The notes: a model not told the origin generated them from the sequence alone. A stretch of 64,000 nucleotides of DNA from Methylobacterium aerolatum (GCF_022179085.1 NZ_BPQE01000017.1:124001-188000), one strand, 5' to 3'; numbered from the stretch's first letter, positions 30,531-40,041 are shown. Made by a program: numbers and translations.

Positions 30531-31874
30531 ATGACGCCAGACTCCGACGCCCTCGCCGACCTCGAGACCGTTGAGCCGACCGAGGTCACCGTGGCCGCCC
30601 TCGCGGGAATGCGCGAGGTCAAGCTCTCCGACCTCAAGGCCAAGACGCCCACCGACCTCATCGCCTTCGCGGAGGAGGTCGAGGTCGAGAACGCCTCGAC
30701 CATGCGCAAGCAGGAGTTGATGTTCGCCATCCTGAAGCAGCTCGCTTCCAAGGAGGTGGAGATCATCGGCGCCGGCACCGTCGAGGTGCTGCAGGACGGC
30801 TTCGGCTTCCTGCGCTCAAACGATTCGAACTACCTGCCGGGTCCGGACGACATCTACATCTCGCCGACCCAGATCCGCCGCTTCGGCCTGCGGACCGGCG
30901 ACACCGTCGAGGGGCCGATCCGCGGCCCGAAGGACGGCGAGCGCTACTTCGCGCTCCTGAAGGTCAACACGATCAATTTCGAGAACCCGGAAAAGATCAA
31001 GCACAAGGTCCACTTCGACAACCTGACGCCGCTGTTCCCCACGAAGCGGTTCAAGCTGGAGTTGGACAACCCGACCAAGAAGGACTTCAGTCCGCGAATC
31101 ATCGACATCGTGGCGCCGATCGGCAAGGGCCAGCGCGCCCTGATCGTGGCGCCGCCGCGCACGGGTAAGACCGTGCTGATGCAGAACATCGCGCAATCGA
31201 TCACCCTCAATCACCCCGAATGCTACCTCATCGTGCTGCTCATCGACGAGCGGCCGGAGGAGGTGACCGACATGCAGCGCTCGGTGAAGGGCGAAGTCAT
31301 CGCCTCGACCTTCGACGAGCCGGCCACCCGCCACGTGCAGGTGGCGGAGATGGTGATCGAGAAGGCCAAGCGCCTCGTCGAGCACGGCCGCGACGTGGTG
31401 ATTCTCCTCGATTCGATCACCCGGCTCGGCCGCGCCTACAACACCGTGGTGCCGTCCTCCGGCAAGGTGCTCACCGGCGGCGTGGACGCCAACGCCCTCC
31501 AGCGGCCGAAGCGCTTCTTCGGCGCCGCCCGCAACATCGAGGAGGGCGGCTCGCTCTCGATCATCGCCACCGCGCTGATCGATACGGGCTCGCGCATGGA
31601 CGAGGTGATCTTCGAAGAGTTCAAGGGCACCGGCAATTCGGAAATCATTCTGGACCGTAAGGTGTCCGATAAGAGGATCTTCCCCGCGATCGACATTACT
31701 CGCTCGGGTACTCGCAAGGAAGAGCTGCTGGTTCCGCCGGATTCCCTCAAGAAGACTTACGTCCTGCGGCGCATCCTCAACCCGATGGGCGTCACGGACG
31801 CGATCGAATTCTTGCTGGATAAGCTCCGGCAGACCAAAACGAATTCAGATTTCTTCGATTCGATGAACACCTGA
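30531..31874 (+). CDS. rho: Transcription termination factor Rho
   Basis: 447 residues from the ATG at 30531. The N-terminal RNA-binding part has [12 protein letters not shown] at residue 27, the point where E. coli Rho starts, so the true start could be the ATG at 30609. The cold-shock-like primary site ([20 protein letters not shown]), Walker A ([12 protein letters not shown]), Walker B region ([17 protein letters not shown]) and Q-loop GGVDANAL are intact. It acts as a hexameric RNA helicase ending transcription. It is the first gene of a plus-strand run. Confidence 0.96.
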   Translation: MTPDSDALADLETVEPTEVTVAALAGMREVKLSDLKAKTPTDLIAFAEEVEVENASTMRKQELMFAILKQLASKEVEIIGAGTVEVLQDGFGFLRSNDSNYLPGPDDIYISPTQIRRFGLRTGDTVEGPIRGPKDGERYFALLKVNTINFENPEKIKHKVHFDNLTPLFPTKRFKLELDNPTKKDFSPRIIDIVAPIGKGQRALIVAPPRTGKTVLMQNIAQSITLNHPECYLIVLLIDERPEEVTDMQRSVKGEVIASTFDEPATRHVQVAEMVIEKAKRLVEHGRDVVILLDSITRLGRAYNTVVPSSGKVLTGGVDANALQRPKRFFGAARNIEEGGSLSIIATALIDTGSRMDEVIFEEFKGTGNSEIILDRKVSDKRIFPAIDITRSGTRKEELLVPPDSLKKTYVLRRILNPMGVTDAIEFLLDKLRQTKTNSDFFDSMNT

Positions 31875-31966
31875 TCGCTCGGCCTTTGACTTATGTCCAA
31901 TGGAAAATGGCGGCGGTCGACTGCATAAGTGATTGACGCCTGGTCTGTCAGGCGCAAGAGCAGTGC

Positions 31967-32575
31967 ATGGCCGCCACCGTCTCCAGTTCGACCTCCGCTC
32001 TTGTCGCCGCCGGCGTCGTCGGCGAATGGATGATCGATGCGGTCGACCGGACGGTGACGCTCGACACCGCCGGCGCAAGGTTCATCTACGACAACGAGGA
32101 ACTCGGGGGCGTGCCGCTCCCGATCCTTGAAGGCGTGGAAGTGGTCCACGAGGACGATCGCGCGGCGGCTCTCTCCCGTTGCTGGAAAATCCTGGCCACG
32201 GGTGGTCCAACGCTCTCGGAGGTTCGGGTCACGTCGAAGGGCGGCACCTATCGGTGGGCGGAGTTCCGAGGCTATTTCGCCTGGGATGAACGCGGTCGCA
32301 TGACGGGCCGCGGTCTCATCTTGGACACCACGGACTATCATCAGCCGACCGCCCATTTCCCTGCCCCTGCCTCACAGCGCGCGGACGATCACGGCCTCGT
32401 TCGCGAGGATCCACTGGCCGAGGCGGCAGCATTGGGGATCGAGGTGCGCACCGCCCTTGGCCGCAGCGGTCACGGCGCCTTGCGCCTTGCCGCCGACCTG
32501 CTCCTGTTCGAAATCAACACTGCGCTCGCGGCGCGGACCACAGTGAGCGGCAAGCCCGGCCCGACGCGGAAGTAG
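31967..32575 (+). CDS. PAS-fold protein of unknown role
   Basis: 202 residues. About 15-130 resembles a PAS_3-type sensor fold: VVHEDDRAAALSRCWKIL recalls HPDDR, and TYRWAEFRGYFAWDERGRM recalls the PAC strand pair. No output domain follows; the last 70 residues are helical and featureless. Single PAS proteins of this kind are frequent in Methylobacterium-like genomes and may partner with HWE kinases, but that is inference. It lies between rho and maf, and the base composition of its upstream region is somewhat lower in GC than the neighbours. Confidence 0.7.
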   Translation: MAATVSSSTSALVAAGVVGEWMIDAVDRTVTLDTAGARFIYDNEELGGVPLPILEGVEVVHEDDRAAALSRCWKILATGGPTLSEVRVTSKGGTYRWAEFRGYFAWDERGRMTGRGLILDTTDYHQPTAHFPAPASQRADDHGLVREDPLAEAAALGIEVRTALGRSGHGALRLAADLLLFEINTALAARTTVSGKPGPTRK

Positions 32576-32766
32576 CGCCTCGTTGACCTTCGGCTAACCG
32601 TTTGCTGCCAAGGTGTCTTCAGGGGTCACGTCGCGTATCGACCCCAGCGACAGCCCTGCCGTGCGTAGAGTCGACGGCAGGGCGCGTCGCACGCTTCGCG
32701 CGATCGACCGAGCCCGCGCGGCCCGGCCGTTGCAAGATGCCGGCCGGGCGGATACTCCCTCGCGCC

Positions 32767-33378
32767 ATGCATTCGCCCTGGACCGCCGCGGCGCCACTCC
32801 TCCTCGCCTCCACCAGCCCGACCCGGCGCCTCCTGCTGGAGAGCGCCGCGTTGCCCGTGGAGACCCACGCCCCCGGCGTCGATGAGCGCGCGGTCGAAGC
32901 CGCGGCGGAGGGGCTGTCGCCCGTCGCCCTGGCCGAGGCCCTGGCGCGGGCGAAGGCCGAGGCCGTGGCCCGGCGCCATCCGGACCGGGTGGTGATCGGC
33001 GCGGATCAGGTGCTCGCCCTGGGGGCGGAGATCTTCCACAAGCCGGCCGACCTCGACGGGGCGCGGGCGCATCTCGCCCGGCTCGCGGGCCGCACCCACG
33101 CCCTCCATTCCGCCGTGGCCCTCGTCCGGGACGGGACGACGGAGGTCTTCGTCGAGACGGCGCGGATGACGATGCGTCCCCTCAATGCGGCGGCCATCGA
33201 CGCCTATCTCGCCTGCGCCGGGCGTGAGCACGTCTGCACCAGCGTCGGCGGCTACCAACTCGAAGGTCCGGGCATCCACCTGTTCGAGCGGGTCGAGGGC
33301 GACCACAGCACGGTGCTGGGCCTGCCCCTGCTGCCGCTCCTGGCCCGCCTGCGCGCCGCTGGCCTGCTCCGGTTCTAG
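32767..33378 (+). CDS. maf: Maf family nucleotide pyrophosphatase
   Basis: 203 residues. The N-terminal LLLASTSPTRRLLLESA, VIGADQVLALG and CTSVGGYQLEGPGIHLFERV are the three Maf signatures. Maf proteins hydrolyse non-canonical or canonical NTPs to NMPs. The ATG at 32767 gives MHSPWTAAAP before the core; an ATG at 32737 would add ten residues. maf, aroE, coaE and dnaQ commonly cluster in alphaproteobacteria; here a metal transporter interrupts the run. Confidence 0.92.
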   Translation: MHSPWTAAAPLLLASTSPTRRLLLESAALPVETHAPGVDERAVEAAAEGLSPVALAEALARAKAEAVARRHPDRVVIGADQVLALGAEIFHKPADLDGARAHLARLAGRTHALHSAVALVRDGTTEVFVETARMTMRPLNAAAIDAYLACAGREHVCTSVGGYQLEGPGIHLFERVEGDHSTVLGLPLLPLLARLRAAGLLRF

Positions 33379-33419
33379 CCCCATAAAGGGTGTCCGGCGG
33401 GCGAGCCCTCCGGCCGGTG

Positions 33420-33485
33420 CAGGGCAGCGCCCTGCCTTCCCAGGGGCCTTGCCCCTGGACCCCACCGAAGGGATGATCCCTTTGG
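33420..33485. repeat. Three consecutive palindromes
   Basis: CAGGGC-AGC-GCCCTG at 33420-33434, CCAGGGGC-CTT-GCCCCTGG at 33440-33458 and CCGAAGGGAT-G-ATCCCTTTGG at 33465-33485, the last with one mismatched pair. They sit in the gap after maf. Together they look like one composite dispersed repeat or a multi-hairpin RNA. Confidence 0.7.
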
Positions 33486-33518
33486 AATCCCGGACCTTGG
33501 CCGCAGAGGGTGCGCAGC

Positions 33519-34490
33519 GTGAGCGGACACAGCCACTCCCACGGGAGCCATCCTCACGGCGGCCATGGCCATGATCACGGTCACGATCACGGTCACGGCG
33601 GCCACAACCACGCGCCGAAGCACTTCGGCACCGCCTTCGCCGTGGGCATCGCCCTCAACACGGCCTTCGTCGTGGTGGAGGCAGGCTACGGCTACGCCGC
33701 CAACGCCATGTCCCTCGTGGCCGATGCCGGGCACAACCTCTCCGACGTGCTCGGTTTGGTGGCGGCGTGGGTGGCCTCAGTCCTCGTGCGGCGCCAGCGG
33801 ACGGCGCGGTTCACCTACGGCTATCGCGGCTCCTCGATCCTGGCGGCCCTGTTCAACGCGGTCTTCCTCCTCGTCGCCATGGGGGCGGTGATCTGGGAGG
33901 CGGCTGTGCGCCTCGTCCATCCCGAGCCGGTGGCGGGCGTCACGGTGATGGTGGTGGCCGCCATCGGCATCCTCGTGAACGGGTTCACGGCCTGGCTCTT
34001 CGCCAGCGGCGCCAAGGGCGACATCAACATCCGCGGCGCCTACCTGCACATGGCGGCCGATGCCGCCGTCTCGGCGGGGGTGGTGGGCGCGGGACTCGTC
34101 ATCTGGGCGACGGGCCTCGAATGGATCGACCCCGCCGTGAGCCTCGTGGTCGCCGGGCTCGTGGTCTGGGCCACCTGGGGGCTCCTGCGCGACAGCGTGG
34201 CCATGTCCCTGGACGCCGTGCCGCCGGACATCTCGCCCCAGGCCGTCGATGGCTTCCTGAGGGAGCGCCCCGGCGTCGCCGCGCTGCACGATCTCCATAT
34301 CTGGCCGATGAGCACCACCAGCGTCGCCCTCACCGCCCACCTCGTGATGGAGGCCGGCCACCCCGGCAACGCCTTCCTCATCGCCACCGCCGACGGCCTG
34401 CGCGACCGGTTCGGCATCGGCCATGCCACCCTGCAGATCGAGGAGGCCGGCGGGCCCGATTGCCGTCTCGCCGGAGCGTGCGGCGCATGA
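33519..34490 (+). CDS. Cation diffusion facilitator, zinc-type
   Basis: 323 residues. A His/Gly-rich N-terminal tail (residues 3-36, for example [16 protein letters not shown]) precedes six membrane spans. The metal site is HNLSD in the second span and HMAAD in the fifth. The C-terminal cytoplasmic ferredoxin-like domain follows from about 225. It exports Zn2+ (possibly Co2+ or Cd2+) by proton exchange, like CzcD/ZitB. A GTG at 33519 has AGAGGG nine bases upstream; a GTG at 33510 is also in frame. Its stop overlaps the aroE start (ATGA). Confidence 0.92.
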   Translation: MSGHSHSHGSHPHGGHGHDHGHDHGHGGHNHAPKHFGTAFAVGIALNTAFVVVEAGYGYAANAMSLVADAGHNLSDVLGLVAAWVASVLVRRQRTARFTYGYRGSSILAALFNAVFLLVAMGAVIWEAAVRLVHPEPVAGVTVMVVAAIGILVNGFTAWLFASGAKGDINIRGAYLHMAADAAVSAGVVGAGLVIWATGLEWIDPAVSLVVAGLVVWATWGLLRDSVAMSLDAVPPDISPQAVDGFLRERPGVAALHDLHIWPMSTTSVALTAHLVMEAGHPGNAFLIATADGLRDRFGIGHATLQIEEAGGPDCRLAGACGA

Positions 34491-35317
34491 TCAGGGCCTT
34501 CGTCGTCGGGCATCCCATCGCCCATTCCCGCTCGCCGCTGATCCACGGCCACTGGCTCGCGGAGCACGGCATCGCCGGGTCCTACGAGCGCCTCGACGTG
34601 GCGCCGGAGGCCTTCGCGGAGTTCCTGCGCGGCCTGCCAACCTCGGGTTTCGCCGGCGGCAACGTCACCATCCCGCACAAGGAGGCGGCCTTCGCGCTCG
34701 CCGACGACGTCACCGAGCGGGCGCGGGCGATCGGCGCCGTCAACACCCTCGTGGTGGGGGAGGGCGGTCGCGTGCGGGGCGACAACACCGACGCGCCCGG
34801 CTTCTGCGCCCATCTCGACCAGAGCCTGGGGCCGGATTGGCCGGCGCGGGGCGAGGCGGTGATCCTCGGGGCGGGGGGCGCGGCGCGGGCCCTCGTGGTG
34901 GGCCTCGCGGAGCGGGGCGTGGCGCGCATCCGCGTCGCCAACCGCACGCGCGAGCGGGCCGAGGCGGTCGCGGCCCTCGCGCCCGGCGTCGCGGAGGCCC
35001 TCGCCTGGGCCGACCTGCCGGCGGCGATGGAGGGGGCGGGCCTCCTCGTGAACACGACCTCCCTCGGCATGAAGGGGCAGCCGCCCCTGACCCTCGACCT
35101 CGCGCCCCTCCCGGCGGGGGCGGCGGTGGCGGACATTGTTTACGCGCCGCTGGAAACCGACCTCCTCGCGGCGGCGCGCCGCCGGGGGCTCGCGGCGGTG
35201 GACGGGCTCGGGATGCTGCTGCATCAGGCGGTGCCCGGCTTCGCGGCGTGGTTCGGCACCCGGCCCGCGGTGACGGCGGCCCTGCGCGAGACCATCGTCG
35301 CGGACCTCGCCCGGTGA
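34487..35317 (+). CDS. aroE: Shikimate dehydrogenase (NADP+)
   Basis: 276 residues. Substrate site [11 protein letters not shown] and NVTIPHKE with the catalytic lysine, NADP-binding GAGGAARAL and NRTRERAE, and DNTDAPGF with its aspartate are all present. It reduces 3-dehydroshikimate in aromatic amino acid synthesis. It is coupled by overlapping stop/start codons to both the CDF gene upstream and coaE downstream. Confidence 0.95.
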   Translation: MIRAFVVGHPIAHSRSPLIHGHWLAEHGIAGSYERLDVAPEAFAEFLRGLPTSGFAGGNVTIPHKEAAFALADDVTERARAIGAVNTLVVGEGGRVRGDNTDAPGFCAHLDQSLGPDWPARGEAVILGAGGAARALVVGLAERGVARIRVANRTRERAEAVAALAPGVAEALAWADLPAAMEGAGLLVNTTSLGMKGQPPLTLDLAPLPAGAAVADIVYAPLETDLLAAARRRGLAAVDGLGMLLHQAVPGFAAWFGTRPAVTAALRETIVADLAR

Positions 35318-35910
35318 GTGGGAAGACACCCTTCGTCCTCGGGCTCACCGGCTCGATCGGCATGGGCAAATCCGCCACGGCGGCGATGTTCCGGGCGCGC
35401 GGCGTGCCGGTGCACGATGCCGATGCCGCCGTCCATGCCCTCTACGGGCCGGGCGGCGCGGCGGCCGAGGCCATCGGGCGGGCGTTTCCCGGTGTGCTCG
35501 ACGCAGACGGCGGGGTCGATCGGACGGCCCTGCGCCACGCCGTGCTCGGCGCGCCGGAGCGGATGGCCGCCCTCGAAGCCCTGGTCCACCCCCTGGTGCG
35601 GGCGCAGGCCGACGCCTTCGTCGCCGACCACGCGGGCGCCCCCCTCGTCGTGCTCGACATCCCCCTGCTCTACGAGACCGGCGGCGAGGCCCGCTGCGAT
35701 GCCGTCGCGGTGGTGAGCGCCCCGGCGGAGACCCAGCGCCAGCGTGTCCTCGCCCGGCCCGGCATGACCGGGGAGACCTTCGCGGCGATCCTCGCCAAGC
35801 AGATGCCGGATGCGGAGAAGCGGGCGCGGGCGGATTACGTCATCGACACCGGTCGCGGCTTTGCCGTCGCGGAGGCCGAGGTGGCGCGGATCGTCGAGGC
35901 GCTGACCTGA
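35314..35910 (+). CDS. coaE: Dephospho-CoA kinase
   Basis: 198 residues. P-loop [24 protein letters not shown], and the lid-side [13 protein letters not shown] and [11 protein letters not shown] are typical. It phosphorylates the 3'-hydroxyl of dephospho-CoA as the last step of CoA synthesis. The start is a GTG forming GTGA with the aroE stop. Confidence 0.94.
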   Translation: MSGKTPFVLGLTGSIGMGKSATAAMFRARGVPVHDADAAVHALYGPGGAAAEAIGRAFPGVLDADGGVDRTALRHAVLGAPERMAALEALVHPLVRAQADAFVADHAGAPLVVLDIPLLYETGGEARCDAVAVVSAPAETQRQRVLARPGMTGETFAAILAKQMPDAEKRARADYVIDTGRGFAVAEAEVARIVEALT

Positions 35911-35943
35911 GCGGCGGCCCGGGAGGGCTCCTCCGGCTCCCGC

Positions 35944-36036
35944 CGTCATCGCGAGCGAAGGCGAAGCGATCGAGAGGCGCGCCACGGCCGGAGACGTGCC
36001 GCTGCCCGGGATCGCTTCACTGCGTTCGCGATGACG
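35944..36036. repeat. Dispersed palindromic repeat, family A copy 8
   Basis: Left end CGTCATCGCGAGCGAAG, right end CGTTCGCGATGACGG, inner arms GCGAAGCGATCGAG and CCGGGATCGCTTC. It lies between coaE and dnaQ. Confidence 0.82.
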
Positions 36037-36169
36037 GTGAGGGTGCGGCTCCCTCGCGGGAGCGAACGCGGCCGGAGCCATTCATGCGGGAGGCCGCGCC
36101 CCCGCCCGCTTACTCTCGGGTCCGGAACGGCGTAGGCTCACCGCCCCCGGATCGGCAGGGCCCGACACA

Positions 36170-36886
36170 ATGCTGCGCGAGATCGTCCTCGACACCGAGA
36201 CCACCGGCACGGACGCCAAGACCGGCGACCGGCTCATCGAGATCGGGGCGGTGGAGCTGTTCAACCACATCCCCACCGGCCGGACCTACCATTGCTACGT
36301 CAACCCGGAGCGCGCCGTCTCCGAGGGGGCCTTCGCCGTCCATGGGCTGTCCGACGCGTTCCTGGCGGACAAGCCGGTCTTCAAGGCGGTCGTCGGGGAA
36401 TTCCTCGACTTCCTGGGGGACGCCCGCCTCGTGATCCACAACGCGCCCTTCGACGTGGGCTTCCTCAACATGGAGTTTGCCCGCCTCGGGGCGGGGGGGC
36501 CGAAGCCCATCGCGCTCGACGACGTGGTCGACACCCTGCCCATGGCGCGGCGGAAACACCCCGGCGCGGCCAACAACCTCGATGCCCTCTGCTCCCGCTA
36601 CGGCATCGACAATTCCCGCCGCACCAAGCACGGCGCCCTCCTCGACGCGCAGATCCTGGCGGAGGTCTATGTCGAGCTGCTCGGCGGCAAGCAGACGAGC
36701 CTCGGCCTCCTCGTGGCCGAGGCCGCCGCCCCCGCGGGCGCGGTCCTGCCCGGTGCCGGGGCGGCCGCCGTCCGCACCTATCGCAGCCGCCTGAGCGACG
36801 CCGAGCGGGAGCGGCACGACGCGTTCCGGGCGAGCCTCGGGGCGTCCGCCATCTGGGCCGACTACATCCCGGCGCCCGAAGCCTGA
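36170..36886 (+). CDS. dnaQ: DNA polymerase III epsilon subunit (proofreading exonuclease)
   Basis: 238 residues. DEDDh exonuclease motifs: Exo I REIVLDTETTG, Exo II VIHNAPFDVGFLN and Exo III TKHGALLDAQILAEVY. It provides 3'-5' proofreading in the replisome with DnaE. The C-terminal 55 residues include an Ala-rich linker and an RSRLSDAERERHDAF segment conserved in alphaproteobacterial DnaQ. It ends the maf-aroE-coaE-dnaQ group. Confidence 0.96.
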   Translation: MLREIVLDTETTGTDAKTGDRLIEIGAVELFNHIPTGRTYHCYVNPERAVSEGAFAVHGLSDAFLADKPVFKAVVGEFLDFLGDARLVIHNAPFDVGFLNMEFARLGAGGPKPIALDDVVDTLPMARRKHPGAANNLDALCSRYGIDNSRRTKHGALLDAQILAEVYVELLGGKQTSLGLLVAEAAAPAGAVLPGAGAAAVRTYRSRLSDAERERHDAFRASLGASAIWADYIPAPEA

Positions 36887-36897
36887 GGGCGGGTGCG

Positions 36898-36938
36898 CGA
36901 TTTCGCATTGCAATAAATTCTGTTGCAATGCGAAATCG
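36898..36938. promoter_or_regulatory. Perfect 16-bp inverted repeat upstream of RHH regulator
   Basis: Left arm CGATTTCGCATTGCAA (36898-36913), 9-base AT-rich spacer, right arm TTGCAATGCGAAATCG (36923-36938), with no mismatch. A plausible promoter overlaps it: TTGCAA at 36923-36928 and TATATG at 36945-36950, 16 bases apart. It could be the operator of the ribbon-helix-helix regulator that follows; it could also terminate dnaQ, but there is no T-run. Confidence 0.7.
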
Positions 36939-36977
36939 ACCCTCTATATGCCATCCATACGGATGGTGGGACGGTCG

Positions 36978-37397
36978 ATGGCGCACAGTCAGGGAATGCC
37001 GGTCACGCGGGTGCCGGACAGCGAGAAGATCACGATCAACCTCGGCCACGTGGACCTCGGCTACGTCGATCTCCTCGTGTCGGAGGGTGTCTATGCCAAT
37101 CGTAGCGACTTCATCCGCACCGCGATCCGCAACCAGATCGACCGCCACGCCGACATCACCCGGCAATCGGTGGTGCGGCGCAGCGTCGAACTCGGCCTGT
37201 GCCGGATCGGCCGGGCGGATCTGGAAGCCGCCCGCGCCGAGGGGCGGATGCTCGACATCTCCGTCCTCGGCCTCGCGACGATCGGGGCCGACGTCACCCC
37301 CGAACTCGCCCGCGAGACGATCGGTACCCTGACCGTCCTCGGCAGCCTGCAGGCGAGCCCGGCCGTCCGGGCCGCCCTCGCCGACCGCCTCCGCTGA
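36978..37397 (+). CDS. CopG-like ribbon-helix-helix regulator
   Basis: 139 residues. About 14-55 is a ribbon-helix-helix fold: the strand SEKITINLGHVDLGYVDLLV, then VYANRSDFIRTAIRNQIDRH. The remaining 80 residues form an uncharacterised C-terminal domain (LGLCRIGRADLEAARAEGRM). No toxin follows; instead a polyester depolymerase starts 26 bases downstream, so it is more likely a regulator than an antitoxin. A 16-bp palindrome lies 40 bases upstream. Starts at 36948 and 36963 are also possible; the ribosome-binding site is weak for all of them. Confidence 0.8.
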   Translation: MAHSQGMPVTRVPDSEKITINLGHVDLGYVDLLVSEGVYANRSDFIRTAIRNQIDRHADITRQSVVRRSVELGLCRIGRADLEAARAEGRMLDISVLGLATIGADVTPELARETIGTLTVLGSLQASPAVRAALADRLR

Positions 37398-37423
37398 CGC
37401 CCCCTCCCGAGACGAGGTTCCCC

Positions 37424-38638
37424 ATGTCCGATCACTTCGGCAAGCACGACCCGACGTCCGGCTCCCGGTCGCCCGGCGATCCCCTGGCCGACATGGCCGA
37501 GGCCACGCGGCTCACGGGCCTCGGCCGCCTGGAGGAGGCGACCGCCCTCATCCAGCGCAGCCTCCTCGGACGGGGGGCGGCATCGCCCCGCCAGGGTGGC
37601 GAGGCGTCTCCGGGCCAGCGCGTCCGCGAGGTGATGGACACGGTGGTGAAAGGCATCGCCCCCGTCCTGAAGGGGCTGGGCCAGCCGTTGCGCGCGCCGC
37701 AGGGGGCGCCCCAGCGCGGCGCCACGAGCGGATCTTCCGGCAAGGCGGGCGCCACGGGGAGCGCCGCGGGCGGCGCCTTCCTGGCGCGCACCTATTCCGG
37801 CCCCACCGGGGCGCGGGACTACAAGCTGTTCGTGCCCTCCCGCCCGCAGGCGCCCGCCGCCCTGGTGGTCATGCTGCACGGCTGCACCCAGAACCCCGAC
37901 GACTTCGCCGCCGGCACGGGCATGAACGTCCTGGCGGAACGTGCGGGCCTCTACGTGGCCTATCCCGCCCAGAGCCGGTCGGCCCACCCGCAGAAGTGCT
38001 GGAACTGGTACGATCCCGGCGACCAGGGCCGCGAGTCCGGCGAGGCGGCGATCATCGCCGGCATCACCCGGTCGGTCTTGGAGGCGTACCCGGTCGATCC
38101 GGCGCAGGTCTACATCGCGGGCATGTCGGCGGGCGGCGCGGCGGCGATGAACATCGCCCACGCCTATCCCGACCTCTACGCGGCGGTGGGCGTGCATTCC
38201 GGCCTCGCGGCGGGGTGCGCCCGGGACCTCGGCTCGGCGCTGATGGCGATGCAGGTCGGCGCGCCGGGTTTCGGCACCGGTCCGCATTTCGGCGCGCCGG
38301 TTACGCCCAAGCGCATCCCGACCATCGTCTTCCACGGCACCGACGACGGGACGGTGAGCGTGCGCAACGCGGACCAGATCCTCACCCAGGCGGAAGCCTC
38401 CGGCCTGACGGCGATCGCGGAATCCGTCGAGGCGACGGCCGGGGGATACCCCTACCAGCGGACGCGCTACGCCGACCGGAACGGCCGGGTCGTCATCGAG
38501 GATTGGCGCATCCGGGGCGTCGGCCATGCGTGGTCGGGCGGGCGGCCGGAGGGCAGCTACACCGATTCCGGCGGACCCGACGCCTCGCGGGCGATGCTCG
38601 ACTTCTTCGCCGAGCACCGCCTCGCCAAGGCGACGTGA
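37424..38638 (+). CDS. PHB depolymerase family esterase
   Basis: 404 residues. About 1-110 is a helical, low-complexity N-terminal part without signal peptide. The alpha/beta-hydrolase domain follows, with oxyanion LHGCTQNPDDF, nucleophile Ser235 in GMSAGGAAA, acid in FHGTDDGTV and histidine in GVGHAW. It belongs with the catalytic-domain type 1 polyester depolymerases/feruloyl-esterase-like hydrolases. Absence of an export signal suggests action on intracellular polyhydroxyalkanoate or a cytosolic ester. It is apparently co-transcribed with the RHH regulator. Confidence 0.88.
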   Translation: MSDHFGKHDPTSGSRSPGDPLADMAEATRLTGLGRLEEATALIQRSLLGRGAASPRQGGEASPGQRVREVMDTVVKGIAPVLKGLGQPLRAPQGAPQRGATSGSSGKAGATGSAAGGAFLARTYSGPTGARDYKLFVPSRPQAPAALVVMLHGCTQNPDDFAAGTGMNVLAERAGLYVAYPAQSRSAHPQKCWNWYDPGDQGRESGEAAIIAGITRSVLEAYPVDPAQVYIAGMSAGGAAAMNIAHAYPDLYAAVGVHSGLAAGCARDLGSALMAMQVGAPGFGTGPHFGAPVTPKRIPTIVFHGTDDGTVSVRNADQILTQAEASGLTAIAESVEATAGGYPYQRTRYADRNGRVVIEDWRIRGVGHAWSGGRPEGSYTDSGGPDASRAMLDFFAEHRLAKAT

Positions 38639-38752
38639 GCGCAATCGCCTCCCGCGAGGACAGCCGGAGGGTCTGACCGACGCCGTCCAGGCCCTCCCAC
38701 GCTCGTTCTCATCCTGATAATCGACCGAGAAACCGACCCATCCCGTCGATTC

Positions 38753-38821
38753 CCTCATCCTGAGGTGCGGCGAAGCCGCCTCGAAGGAGGGCTCCGCTGC
38801 GCTCCGGCGCCTCAGGATGGG
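38753..38821. repeat. Family B repeat, single copy
   Basis: CCTCATCCTGAGGTGCGG, then GAAGCCGCCTCGAAGGAGG, and the closing GCGCCTCAGGATGGG. The ends are inverted (CATCCTGAGG/CCTCAGGATG), matching the cluster at 15.9-16.2 kb. Confidence 0.75.
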
Positions 38822-38867
38822 GGCGCGAGGGTGAGGGGTGCGGCCTTCTTCGAACCAGAGACCACCG

Positions 38868-39752
38868 ATGACCGCACGCATCCCCACCTTGACCGGATTC
38901 TCCGACATCGCCGAGGGCCACGACCTCATCCTCTGCGACGTGTGGGGCGTGCTCCACGACGGGCAGAAGGCCCATGTCGCGGCGGGCGAGGCGCTGATGC
39001 GGTTCCGTGCCCTGCCGGGGTCCCGGCGCCGCCGGGTGGTGCTGGTCTCGAACGCGCCCCGGCCGGGGGAGGGCGTGGGCCGGATCCTCGACAGGTTCGG
39101 CGTGCCGCGGGAGGCCTACGACGCGATTCTGACCTCCGGCGACCTCACCCGCGGCCTGATCGCCGAACGGCCCGGCGCCCGCATCCGGCACCTCGGCCCC
39201 GAGCGGGACCTCGGCATCTTCTCCGGCCTCGACCTCACCCTGGTGCCGGAGGAGGAGGCCGACCTCGTCGTCTGCACCGGCCTGTTCGACGACCGCGCCG
39301 AGACGCCCGACGATTATCGCGAAGAATTGAGCCGCCTCGCCCGGCGGGGCGTGCCGATGATCTGCGCCAACCCCGACCTCGTGGTCGAGAGCGGCAATCG
39401 CCTGATCCCCTGCGCCGGCCTCCTGGCGGCGGCCTACGAGGATCTCGGGGGCGCGACGATCTACGCGGGCAAGCCGCACCGTCCGGTCTACGAGGCGGCG
39501 CTCGCGAAGGCCGCCGCCCTGGACGGCGGCCCCCCGGACGACGGGGCGCGGGTGATCGCGGTGGGCGACGCCATCCGCACGGACATCGCCGGGGCGAGCG
39601 GCTTCGGCATCGCGAGCCTCCTCGTGGCCCGGGGCATTCATGCGGAGGAACTCGGCGTCTCGGCCGAGCACCATCGCCTCGGCGATGTGGCCGCGTGGCT
39701 GGCCGCCCAGCCCGTCAGGCCGACGGCGGTGATCGAACGCCTGTCGTGGTAG
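38868..39752 (+). CDS. HAD-IIA hydrolase, TIGR01459-like
   Basis: 294 residues. LILCDVWGVLHDGQK is motif I with tryptophan in place of the usual threonine-region residue, as in the TIGR01459 group; VVLVSNAPRPG is motif II; GKPHRPVYE and AVGDAIRTDIAGA are motifs III and IV. The large cap between motifs II and III makes it class IIA (NagD/pyridoxal phosphatase-like). The substrate is unknown. The ATG at 38868 puts motif I near residue 22, as expected. Confidence 0.88.
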   Translation: MTARIPTLTGFSDIAEGHDLILCDVWGVLHDGQKAHVAAGEALMRFRALPGSRRRRVVLVSNAPRPGEGVGRILDRFGVPREAYDAILTSGDLTRGLIAERPGARIRHLGPERDLGIFSGLDLTLVPEEEADLVVCTGLFDDRAETPDDYREELSRLARRGVPMICANPDLVVESGNRLIPCAGLLAAAYEDLGGATIYAGKPHRPVYEAALAKAAALDGGPPDDGARVIAVGDAIRTDIAGASGFGIASLLVARGIHAEELGVSAEHHRLGDVAAWLAAQPVRPTAVIERLSW

Positions 39753-40041
39753 GGTTCCCGCGCGCGGCGGCGAGTCCGAAGAACCGGCCGAATAGGGGCA
39801 CGGTGAACGTTTTCGAGCCTGAGCAATTATGTTTCGGTCAATCATGACCGTGTCCAAGTCGCCAACCCTAGAATTTATCGGGTGACGTCTTCACCTCGTT
39901 TTAGTCTCCGAATGGTCTAACGACTCCCGGTCGCCCATCAGTCCGGCCTGCCCGGGGCAGGACGCGAGGATCGGGTGGCCTGCAAAGCGGGATGGTCGGC
40001 GGGATCCCTCCGCGCCGGCCCGGCTTCGGCGGGAGACCGTG
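39753..40041. other. Upstream region of GGDEF-EAL gene
   Basis: 289 bases, non-coding, with a clearly AT-rich patch at about 39805-39910 (CAATTATGTTTCGGTCAATC). GGTCAATCATGACC (39836-39849) is a partly symmetrical 14-mer. This is the likely promoter of the cyclic-di-GMP gene. Confidence 0.45.

Noticed and set aside
36898-36938. The palindrome as a simple intrinsic terminator for dnaQ
   Set aside because: There is no T-run, the arms are AT-rich for this genome, and a promoter-like pair overlaps the right arm. It remains possible that it has both functions.
36978-38638. The RHH protein with the following hydrolase as a toxin-antitoxin system
   Set aside because: The downstream protein is a complete alpha/beta-hydrolase with a depolymerase signature, far larger than a toxin, and the genes do not overlap.
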